Source: Phycisphaerae bacterium (GTDB lineage Bacteria; Planctomycetota; Phycisphaerae; UBA1845; Fen-1342). From it: DNA of 64,000 nucleotides. The position numbers and the translations under genes are program-made. The notes beneath the pieces are model-generated. The model saw only the letters and a program-made list of their open reading frames with translations. It made no database searches and had not been told where the DNA came from. This document shows, piece by piece, positions 28,501 to 35,267 of the stretch; within the stretch, counting starts at the first letter, position 1, and every line of letters begins with the position of its first letter. The stretch spans positions 1-64,000 of the forward strand of contig JAUIEC010000011.1 in NCBI GenBank assembly GCA_030428945.1, read 5' to 3'.

Positions 28501-29540
28501 CCCGTGGGATCGGACCGGTACCCGGGCATCCCCACTGCAAGCACGGTCAGGTCACCGGTCTGCAGTGCGGGGAGCGACACAACCGACCGGCCGAAGTTCG
28601 CCTGGCGCCTCGGCTCCAGCGGGGGCAGGTCTCCGCTCAGGCCGCTGATCTTGCGATGATTGCGCACCGTGCCATCTGCGTGCATCAGTAGGATCCAGAG
28701 CGCGCCACCGTCAACGCGGCGGTCGTCGTCCCCTTCCGCGCCGACCGCAATGTCGGTGACCCCGTCCCCATCCATGTCGCCGATCGAGGCGACAGCACTG
28801 CCGAAGCGATCGTCCTCATCCAGCAGGCCGGGCAGCGAGGCGCTTCCGACTTCCACGGCCTCGCCGACCGTCCCGTCCTGGTTCAGTGTCAGGATCCAGA
28901 CGGCCCCGGGCGCACTGGAGTTGGGTTGAATCCCGGGCGCTCCGACGGCAATGCGAGTCCGTCCATCCGCGCCGGCCCCGAGAAGCGTGATGTCGGTGCC
29001 AAAGCCGGCATAGGCGGCCAGCACCTGGCCGAGTCCGCCGCGTGTGTTGCTGATCTTGACAGCGGTGGCGATACTGCCGTCTACATTGAGGAACAGGATC
29101 CAGATCGCGCCGGCCCCCCAGACTCCATCGTCGGAACCCGGATCTCCGACCGCCAGGTCGGGCACGCCATCGCCGTTGACATCACCGATGCCCGCAACGC
29201 CGGCACCGAGATCCGCCGAAGTCCCCCCGGGATCGGTGAAGCGAACCTCGGCCTGCGCCCGCACCCAGCCGGTCGCGTCCATGAACAGGATCCACACCTC
29301 ACGCCAACTGCCACTGACGACCAGGTCATCGACGCCGTCGCCGTCCACGTCGCCCAGGTTGCTGATCGACAGTCCGAACGGCCCCAGGGGCGGCGTAAGC
29401 GGACCGGCAAATCCACCGGTTCCCACCGAAACCTCTGCAACCTCGGTAACGAAGTCCGACGCGCTTACGCTGACGGTGGCCCCCAGGAGCGCCCCCAGCC
29501 AGAGCACCCACCCCGGGATCAGGCGAACATGGATCGGCAC
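25515..29540 (-). CDS. Giant secreted FG-GAP / LamG / dockerin protein
   Basis: Function is unknown; a cell-surface or secreted adhesive or carbohydrate-associated role is inferred. About 1341 residues: a signal peptide (LWLGALLGATVSVSA), repeated FG-GAP beta-propeller-type motifs with calcium loops (IGDMDGDGVTDIAVG and IGDLNADGIPDIAVS are examples) interrupted by Cys-containing DCNGNGIPDECD blocks, then a LamG/concanavalin-like domain (about 1080-1270, with AVRHRFGTNDTWLSLDGHPV), and a C-terminal dockerin (DTNGDGRVDSADLSAVLAQF, DVDGDGDVDLSDLAAVLRDF). The GTG start has GGAG 7 bases upstream; a TTG 18 bases earlier is possible. Confidence 0.88.
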   Translation of the reverse strand: MPIHVRLIPGWVLWLGALLGATVSVSASDFVTEVAEVSVGTGGFAGPLTPPLGPFGLSISNLGDVDGDGVDDLVVSGSWREVWILFMDATGWVRAQAEVRFTDPGGTSADLGAGVAGIGDVNGDGVPDLAVGDPGSDDGVWGAGAIWILFLNVDGSIATAVKISNTRGGLGQVLAAYAGFGTDITLLGAGADGRTRIAVGAPGIQPNSSAPGAVWILTLNQDGTVGEAVEVGSASLPGLLDEDDRFGSAVASIGDMDGDGVTDIAVGAEGDDDRRVDGGALWILLMHADGTVRNHRKISGLSGDLPPLEPRRQANFGRSVVSLPALQTGDLTVLAVGMPGYRSDPTGGPGAAWLFAFDPAGNLVTSEKITGGSKGFHRVLPDEAEFGASLGARSVDGSGRVELLVGAPGMRDGVIWRLGLDGGAGDCDGNGLPDGFDRDCNDNGVPDACDLDPNDPDGDGRHAVDCNGNGIPDECDLARDGDCNANGTPDACDAPDTNGDGVPDDCFGAGAVRVTEGTSGFSGTLDPNDWFGPVAGLGHRSGDSAWDLVVGAPRDDDGGRNLGALWLLNLNADGSVAGHRKISATEGGLMPLDAQDLLGTSVTGLGDLDGDGVGDLAVGERWRATVLLLNADGSVKDQASHDYRSLGLSAIGDLDGDGRTELATSGYTHYPPDSNSVTILFLEPDGTERAHHRIEGDQSNFGGRGFGATVSGIGDLNADGIPDIAVSRARQNAIWILFLNSDGSVQSYQQITSGVGGFVGLLEDYSGFGTGISPVGDLDGDGVTDLVAGESRRRVAGRRTGTAWLLFLRSDGTVRGHRRISPSGFAGTLSTRDFFGSAVASLGDLDGDGVADLAIGALGDDTADPNAGAVWVVPVNCGSADCDGDGVGDRCEPDCNENGVPDDCDIAAGTSVDLDGNGTPDVCDGIGNSTSDCNGNGDPDGIEVFFGVVPDCNGNGVPDSCDLAAGVISDCNGNGIPDECDIVSGRTADVLPPEGDGIPDDCQSDCNGNLLPDAGERTPLTDCDGDAVLDTCELAAGFGSDCNGDGVLDQCQDIAGLGGFALAFSEESEDVVQVPGSLLLRFERADDMTLEARIRPADVNGARTIVAKGRATEQDYAFGILDGHLRFGFGNVDLGSGPEHWYTSESAVLVPGVWHHVAVRHRFGTNDTWLSLDGHPVTGAWPARKDFAVSSSAPIRIGALRRSGEPGHTDAFVGEIDEVRLFRTLRSDAEIAADAHRTIEPNTPGLTAYWRFDEGARTESQDLTGGGYDGSVVGASWLPTSPCGCAGDTNGDGRVDSADLSAVLAQFGRAGTALAGDVDGDGDVDLSDLAAVLRDFGSNCG

Positions 29541-29726
29541 AGGGCGACTCCGTAGCAAGAGCAGGGCCTCGAAAGGTGTTGACTTGCATTGTAACCTCCG
29601 GAACCCGTTGCGATGCTTGGTTCAGGTTTTTGCTAGCCATTGCCAAGGACATGCCTGCGCGATCGGGCAGTCACCTGGCGACCCCCGCCGGTTCGAACGC
29701 CACCACCCCCCTGCCCGGAAACAGCA

Positions 29727-29754
29727 TTGATGCCCGGGCGGATTCCGCTAGGAT
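29727..29754 (+). promoter_or_regulatory. Predicted promoter of the retron operon
   Basis: TTGATG and TAGGAT are separated by 16 bases, about 50 bases before the TTG start of the ARM/HEAT-like gene. It is the only good match in the gap. Confidence 0.45.
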
Positions 29755-29803
29755 CTGAGTCCTCCGATGCGGTGGCTGGCTCAGGCACAGGCGGGATGAT
29801 TCG

Positions 29804-31537
29804 TTGAACGGCGACGGCTCGAAACCCTCTGCGATCGCGGTCGATGAGTGCTTCGCGGCCGGCGATGATGCCCTTGTCGACGAGCTGCGCCGCTTCCCGG
29901 CGCCCGGGAAACTGATCTCCGTGGCCGAGCGGTGGAAGGTCGACCCGCGTCCCTGGGCGCGGCGGATGATCCGCGCCTACCTCGACCTGCCAATGAACTG
30001 CCCGGGACACGAACCGCTCGTCAAACGGCTGTTCAAACACGCCGAGGCGCAGCACGACCACGAGGTGATGGGCTGGTTCGCGGTCGCCCTCGACCGCATC
30101 GTCCGGCGGCGACGCGTCAGGCTGCACCACTACGACCACCAGACCCGCCAGAGCTTCGTCAGCGAACGGCTGCGGGCCGCCTCCAACACGACGTCCCGCG
30201 GTGGAGCGGCCGGCCGGAACCGGACCGGGCAGCGGCTGTTCAGCCATCGGACCCGCTACTACCTGCGACGCCGCGTCTGGCGGTACTTCCGCACGCTGTC
30301 ACACCGCGACGGCGAGGCCTACCGGACGGCGATCGCGGCCGCGCTGAAGGACTACCGCGACCGCGACTTCACCAGCGGCGAGGCGATCCTCGACAACTGG
30401 TCGCTCGTGCACGCCTGCTATCACCACAGCCCGGTGATCCGCTTCGGCCCGTCGCTGGTCCACCTGGTCGAGGGGCGTTCGCTCGGCGACCTCGATCCGG
30501 CCCCCTACCAGCCCGACCTGTGGCGGGCGTCCGAAGCGTTCGCGGTCCTGCTGGAACTGGCGGGCGAAGCCGGCAGCAGCCTGGTGCGGCAATGGGCGCT
30601 GGAAATGATCCGCCGCGAACACCAGGCCTCGCTGACGGAACTGCCGCTCGAAACGCTGCTGCCGCTGCTGACCCACCGCGATCCGCACGTGCAGGAGTTC
30701 GCGGCCGGCCTGTTCGGTTCGCTGCGAAACCTCGGGTCGGTGGCGCTGTCGACCTGGCTGGACCTGCTCGAGACCGAGAACCTGACCGTCCTGACGATGC
30801 TGTGCGAAGCGATCCAGGCCAACGTCGCGCCGGAACGCTTCAGCACACCGCAGTTGATCGAACTGACCACCAAGGTGGCCGTCCCGGTCGCCCGGATGGG
30901 ATTCGCGCAGCTTCAGGCGCGGCACCGCCAGTCACCCTGCTCGAACGAGGAACTGGCCGGGCTGGCCGGGGCCCGCTGCGAGGCCGAGGCGGGCGCGATC
31001 GCGGCGTGGGCGCTGGAGCAGATCGGCGGCCCGGACGTCTACGACCTCGACCTGGTGATCCGCTTCTTCGACGCGCTGCAGGCGCCGACCCGCAAGGCGG
31101 CCCTGGACTGGCTGGTCCCGGGATCGCCGGGCTGGGACGATCCGCGGCTGTGGGCCCGACTGATCGAGACGCCGTTCCCCGACGTGCGCGACGCGCTGAT
31201 CGAGCGGCTCGAAGCGCGGATCCGGGTGCCGTCGCCGGATCCCGAGCAATTGACCGGCCTGTGGTGCACCGTGATTCTCGGCGTGCACCGCGGAGGGCGG
31301 CAGAAACCGAAGGCGGTCCGGCAGATCGTGCGGGCGATTCAGCGGCGTCCGGCCCGCAGCGACCGCCTGGCACCGGTCCTGGCGATCGCGGTCCGCTCGG
31401 TTCGCGGGCCCGAGCAGCGGGCGGGACTGGCGGCCGTGGCGGAACTGGTCGAGACCTGTCCGGACATGCAGGCGACGTTCGCGGCGCTGCTGCCGGAACT
31501 GCACTGTCCGGCCCCGGCCGGAGGGACCTCGGCGTGA
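29804..31537 (+). CDS. ARM/HEAT-like helical repeat protein, retron accessory
   Basis: Predicted all-helical 577-residue protein. It starts at TTG, with GGCGGGA upstream; the nearby ATG at 29795 hits a stop at once. The N-terminal part (about 1-180) is rich in Arg/His with RRRVRLHHYDHQTRQSF. From about 230 the sequence shows repeated amphipathic helix pairs typical of ARM/HEAT folds (for example PLETLLPLLTHRDPHVQEFA and TPQLIELTTKVAVPVARMGF). No signal peptide or catalytic motif is seen. Its last four bases overlap the start of the winged-helix-SWIM gene, so the two are translationally coupled. With the SWIM protein and the reverse transcriptase it matches the accessory set of type XIII retrons; as toxin, regulator or sensor it is unassigned. 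Confidence 0.85.
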   Translation: MNGDGSKPSAIAVDECFAAGDDALVDELRRFPAPGKLISVAERWKVDPRPWARRMIRAYLDLPMNCPGHEPLVKRLFKHAEAQHDHEVMGWFAVALDRIVRRRRVRLHHYDHQTRQSFVSERLRAASNTTSRGGAAGRNRTGQRLFSHRTRYYLRRRVWRYFRTLSHRDGEAYRTAIAAALKDYRDRDFTSGEAILDNWSLVHACYHHSPVIRFGPSLVHLVEGRSLGDLDPAPYQPDLWRASEAFAVLLELAGEAGSSLVRQWALEMIRREHQASLTELPLETLLPLLTHRDPHVQEFAAGLFGSLRNLGSVALSTWLDLLETENLTVLTMLCEAIQANVAPERFSTPQLIELTTKVAVPVARMGFAQLQARHRQSPCSNEELAGLAGARCEAEAGAIAAWALEQIGGPDVYDLDLVIRFFDALQAPTRKAALDWLVPGSPGWDDPRLWARLIETPFPDVRDALIERLEARIRVPSPDPEQLTGLWCTVILGVHRGGRQKPKAVRQIVRAIQRRPARSDRLAPVLAIAVRSVRGPEQRAGLAAVAELVETCPDMQATFAALLPELHCPAPAGGTSA

Positions 31538-33234
31538 AGCTGCAGATGCGCTATCTCGGCCGAAGCGGTCTGCGACAGGCGGACGGCGCGCGGATCCTGC
31601 ACTTCGCCCCGAACCTGACGCGCGACCGGGTCGCGCTCGACGCGGCCCTGCGTCAGCCGCTGCTGTTCCGCGAGGCGATGTCGGCGCTGCACGACGTGGT
31701 GATCAACGACCTGCGGTTCAAGCCGCGCGACAAGACCGCTTACCAGGAGTACCGTCGGCAGCAGCAGCAGGCGGAATCCGCGATCCACGCCCGGGCGTTC
31801 CAGGCGGCCCGGCAGCGCTTCGAGGCGCAGCGCAAGAAGCCGATCCCGCCGCAGTTGAAGCACGACCACACGCTGGCCCTGAAGCGCTACTGGCTGGCGC
31901 GGCGGCACCTGAACAACCACCTGCGGACCTACAACCAGGAATTGTGGCGCAAGCTGATGCCGTACGACCCGGTCATCACGGTCGCCGACGACGTCGTGTT
32001 CTTCGAGTGCTTCTCGGCCGACGAGTCCAGCTACGGCTGCCTGACGCTCGACCGGGAAGGCTGTTTCGGCGCGGTCGACGGGGCCGGGCTGGGGACGACC
32101 AACGTCGACTACTCGTGGGACCTGTACAACAGCTTCCAGTCGCTGCGGACCTATCGGCAGACGCGGTTCACGATCGACCCGGCCGGGTTCGAAGTGACGA
32201 CGACCGACGAGGACAGCTACGTCGAAGAGAAGATCGACCTGCCCGACGGCTGGCTGCGCGGGTTCATGCAGTTGCAGGCGGCGATGGGACTGCCGATGCG
32301 GCGGGTCTCGCTGTCGGTCGGCACGCTGTACTCGCTGCTGGCGTTCCTGCGCCGCAACCGGGCGCGGACCAGTCCGCGCGCGATCCGCTTCGAACTGGCC
32401 GACGGGCATGCGCCGCGGGTTGTGCTCGAACCATGGGAGCGGCTGATCGTCAGCCACGGGACGACCTATCAGGGCCCGGACGACGCCCCGATCCGGATCT
32501 GGGGGCGGCGGCGGTTGCTGGTGCTGGCCCGCCTGCTGCCGCTGGCGGAGGGCGTCGACGTGTACCTGCTGGGCGACGGGCTGCCGAGCTTCTGGGTCGT
32601 CCGGATGGGTGCCCTGCGACTGACCCTCGGGCTCAGCGGCTGGAGCGCCAACGACTGGACCCGCGGAACCGCCCTGGACATGCTGATGCCCGAGCAGAAT
32701 CCATCGCCGGCCCAGGTCGCCGCGGCCGCGACGGCCCTGAACGAGGCCCGCCTGGCGAGCCTGCCGGACCTCGCGCGGGGCCTGAACCTCTCGCCCGGTG
32801 CAACGGCCGCGACGCTGAACCAGTTGACGCTGCGTGGGCAGGCGATGTACGACCTCGACGCCGGCCGGTACCGCTGGCGGCAGGCGCTGCCGATCGAGGC
32901 CAGCGATCGCGAGGTCGGCGAAGTTCATCCCGAACGGGCGGCGGCCCGCGACCTGCTCCTCCGCCGGCGGTTCCGCGAGATCAGTCAGCGTCCGGGCCCG
33001 CGTGGTGGCGTGATCGTCAGCGGGACCGTGGAGGGAAAGCCGTGCGAAGCGCTGGTTGATGATGACGGGCTGATGCGGCGCGGCAAGTGTCTGTGCGGGT
33101 TCTTCCGGAAGTACCGGCTGCGCAACGGGCCGTGCCGGCACCTGCAGGTGCTGCAGCGCTGGCTGGCGCGGGGAGCGGACGACGGGCCGGCACCGGACTG
33201 GTACGAGCGACTGACCCGCTGGGCGGGCCGGTAG
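31534..33234 (+). CDS. Winged-helix and SWIM zinc-finger protein, retron accessory
   Basis: A 566-residue protein starting at GTG, with GGAGGG 8 bases upstream. The N-terminal half is a novel alpha/beta region with basic helices (about 75-150) and no known catalytic motif. About residues 404-450 form a winged helix-turn-helix (SLPDLARGLNLSPGATAATL then LRGQAMYDLDAGRYRWR). The C-terminus has a SWIM zinc finger with C519-x-C521, C534-x-H536 (KCLCGFF ... GPCRHL). DNA or RNA binding is likely. The winged-helix plus SWIM combination with an ARM-like neighbour is the hallmark of type XIII retrons. The in-frame open stretch upstream is out of phase with the ARM gene and is not part of this protein. 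Confidence 0.88.
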   Translation: MKLQMRYLGRSGLRQADGARILHFAPNLTRDRVALDAALRQPLLFREAMSALHDVVINDLRFKPRDKTAYQEYRRQQQQAESAIHARAFQAARQRFEAQRKKPIPPQLKHDHTLALKRYWLARRHLNNHLRTYNQELWRKLMPYDPVITVADDVVFFECFSADESSYGCLTLDREGCFGAVDGAGLGTTNVDYSWDLYNSFQSLRTYRQTRFTIDPAGFEVTTTDEDSYVEEKIDLPDGWLRGFMQLQAAMGLPMRRVSLSVGTLYSLLAFLRRNRARTSPRAIRFELADGHAPRVVLEPWERLIVSHGTTYQGPDDAPIRIWGRRRLLVLARLLPLAEGVDVYLLGDGLPSFWVVRMGALRLTLGLSGWSANDWTRGTALDMLMPEQNPSPAQVAAAATALNEARLASLPDLARGLNLSPGATAATLNQLTLRGQAMYDLDAGRYRWRQALPIEASDREVGEVHPERAAARDLLLRRRFREISQRPGPRGGVIVSGTVEGKPCEALVDDDGLMRRGKCLCGFFRKYRLRNGPCRHLQVLQRWLARGADDGPAPDWYERLTRWAGR

Positions 33235-33297
33235 CGGATTGCGGATTCCCGCAGGGGCGGGGATCGAGACTGACGATGGACGACTGGATGCTGATGT

Positions 33298-33514
33298 GAG
33301 GGGTAAGCCGGTTTCCTGAGACCATCTGCTGCGGTGATCCGCCGCGGCTGACGTTGGCTTGCCATGCTTCCCCAAGGCCGTTTTTCGTTTGGCCCGGTGC
33401 GTCACCTACGGCGAGCGACCGGACCAAGCCAAAGCTTTTGCTCGCGTAGGTGACGCACCGGGCTTTGGTGAACGACCTCGGTCCGAGGACAGAAGTCAGG
33501 GACCGGCCCCCCTC
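33298..33514 (+). ncRNA. Candidate retron msr-msd non-coding RNA
   Basis: The stretch lies between the SWIM gene and the reverse transcriptase, has no gene, and folds as a retron RNA should. The ends pair (candidate a1 33298-33319, a2 33496-33514): GAGGGG, GCCGGT and CCTGA each have an exact partner, 17 bp in total with two small internal loops. Inside are a short msr-like hairpin (33328-33334 with 33342-33348) and a long msd-like hairpin, 33392-33416 with 33440-33463, 24 bp with one bulged base and a 23-base loop. A weaker basal stem joins about 33372-33382 to about 33473-33483. The branching guanosine is likely near G33318 or G33320, just after a1. Boundaries and branch site are inferred by eye. 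Confidence 0.8.
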
Positions 33515-33540
33515 CTTCAGCATCACGTCGGTGAGATACG

Positions 33541-35178
33541 ATGGGTCTGTTCGACTTCATCCGCAGCCTGTTCGGTGGTCGCCGCGGGCCCGAGTGGTGC
33601 CCGCACTGCGGCGCCCGCTACTCGTGGGACGGCCGGGCCTGCCGCGAGTGCGGGTTCACCGGGGTGACGCCGACCGCCCGCGCCGGGGCCGAGCCCGAGC
33701 TTGCCCGCAGGCCGCCGCCGGTCAGACCACCGCCGCGCCGGACTTCGCTCGAGGGGCTCGACACCGAGCGGTTCCGCCCGCTGACAACCGACCAGGCCGA
33801 GGCGCTCGTCGACGAGTCGGCCGATTTCAAGTCGGCCTACCTCGATCCGCTCAACGTGATTCCCGACGAGAACCTGCCGCGGATCCAGATCATCGACCGG
33901 ACGATGGTCGGGCTCGGACTGATCAGTCCCGAGGAACTGGCCCGGATCCACGAAGTCGGGCGCGAGATGAACGAACTGCGCGGCACCTACCACGCGCTCG
34001 CGCAGCAGGCCGAGGCCGAGGTGCAGCGGTCGCGCCAGGCCCGCCAGCGGCTGCGCGAACGGAAGAAGAAGGAGGCCGCGGAGCGCCGCCGGAAACGGGC
34101 CGAGGAGATCGCCGAGCGCCGCGCGACGGACATCGTCTTCCTCGGGCGCGGTGTTTCGAAGGGGCTGGCCGACCGCCGCTCGAACGTCGAGAAGCTGCAG
34201 GCGGGCGGTCTGCCGGTGCTGTCGACGCCGGCCGAGGTGGCGGCCGCCCTCGGGCTGACGATTCCACAACTGCGCTGGCTGGCGTTCCACAGCGAAGCGG
34301 CCCGCGTGACGCACTACAAGACCTTCATGGTTCCGAAGAAGTCGGGCGGGCAGCGGCAACTGGCGGCCCCCCTGCCGCTGCTGGCGCGGACCCAGCAGTG
34401 GATCCTGGCCAACGTGCTGCAGCCGCTTCCGGTGCACGACGCGGCCCACGGATTCGTCCCCGGGCGGTCGACCGTCAGCAACGCCACCCCGCACGTGGCC
34501 CGCGAGACGGTCGTCAACGTCGACCTGTCGGACTTCTTCCCGTCGATCACGTTCTTCCGGGTCAAGGGGGTCTTCGGGTCGCTGGGCTACTCCCCCGCCG
34601 TGGCGACGATCTTCGGCCTCTTGTGCACGGAGTGCCCGCGGCGCGAACTGCAGTACGAGGGGGTGACCTACCTGGCCGCGACCGGGCCGCGCGGTCTGCC
34701 GCAGGGCGCCTGCACCAGTCCGGCGCTGTCGAACCTGACGGCTCGCCGGCTGGACGCGCGGCTGGCCGGAATCGCGACCCGGCTGCAATGGGACTACACC
34801 CGCTATGCCGATGACATGACCTTCTCGGCCAGCGGCGCCGCCACGAAGAGTGTCGGCTACCTGCTGGCCCGGATCCGGCACATCTGCCAGGACGAGAGCT
34901 TCGCGGTCAACGAGAAGAAGACCCGCATCCTCCGGCAGAACGCACCTCAGGCGGTGACGGGCGTGGTGGTCAACGAGCGGCCCGGCGTTCCCCGCAAGCT
35001 CGTCCGACGCCTGCGGGCGATCCTGCACCGGGCCGGCCACGAGGGCCTCGAAGCGCAGAACCGCGACGGACATCCGTACTTCGAAAGCTGGCTGCAGGGC
35101 ATGCTGGCCTACGTCCACATGGTGAACCCTGACCAGGCCCGCCCCCTGTATGAGGCGTACAACCGCTTGCGCGGTTGA
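33541..35178 (+). CDS. Retron reverse transcriptase with N-terminal zinc ribbon
   Basis: Copies part of the adjacent RNA into single-stranded DNA. The 545 residues start with a zinc ribbon (C20, C23, C34, C37; WCPHCGARYSWDGRACRECG), a Pro/Arg linker, a charged coiled-coil-like region (about 130-195), and then the RT core from about 240. Retron signatures are present: NAxxH at 314-318 (NATPH), catalytic motif A VDLSDFFPSI (D328), PQGACTSPALSNL (about 387-399), the YADD box at 422-425, and VTG at 472-474. No maturase or endonuclease domain follows, which argues against a group II intron RT. The N-terminal extension of about 220 residues is longer than in typical retron RTs. It follows the candidate msr-msd by 26 bases. 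Confidence 0.93.
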   Translation: MGLFDFIRSLFGGRRGPEWCPHCGARYSWDGRACRECGFTGVTPTARAGAEPELARRPPPVRPPPRRTSLEGLDTERFRPLTTDQAEALVDESADFKSAYLDPLNVIPDENLPRIQIIDRTMVGLGLISPEELARIHEVGREMNELRGTYHALAQQAEAEVQRSRQARQRLRERKKKEAAERRRKRAEEIAERRATDIVFLGRGVSKGLADRRSNVEKLQAGGLPVLSTPAEVAAALGLTIPQLRWLAFHSEAARVTHYKTFMVPKKSGGQRQLAAPLPLLARTQQWILANVLQPLPVHDAAHGFVPGRSTVSNATPHVARETVVNVDLSDFFPSITFFRVKGVFGSLGYSPAVATIFGLLCTECPRRELQYEGVTYLAATGPRGLPQGACTSPALSNLTARRLDARLAGIATRLQWDYTRYADDMTFSASGAATKSVGYLLARIRHICQDESFAVNEKKTRILRQNAPQAVTGVVVNERPGVPRKLVRRLRAILHRAGHEGLEAQNRDGHPYFESWLQGMLAYVHMVNPDQARPLYEAYNRLRG

Positions 35179-35267
35179 GGCAGCAGGGAAAAGACCCGAT
35201 CGCCCCAGGCAAGCACGCAACGATCGCACGCTGACCTGCATACTTGGTCACGGTCACCTGCTGCCTG

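Noticed and set aside
29932..31533. Upstream extension of the SWIM-protein frame covering most of the ARM-like gene
   Set aside because: The extension is Arg/Gly/Pro-rich shadow sequence in another frame of the ARM gene; the GTG at 31534 has a good ribosome site.
33276..33299. Mini-ORF ATG...TGA before the retron RNA
   Set aside because: Seven codons ending at the a1 boundary; no ribosome site and better explained as non-coding leader.
33541..35178. Group II intron or diversity-generating retroelement RT
   Set aside because: NAxxH and VTG are retron signatures; no maturase or HNH domain, no intron ends, and no template/variable repeat pair were seen.
35161..35265. Inverted repeat GGCAGCAGG/CCTGCTGCC between the RT and GH3 genes as a terminator
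   Set aside because: The arms are about 70 bases apart with no T-tract; it is too weak to call.
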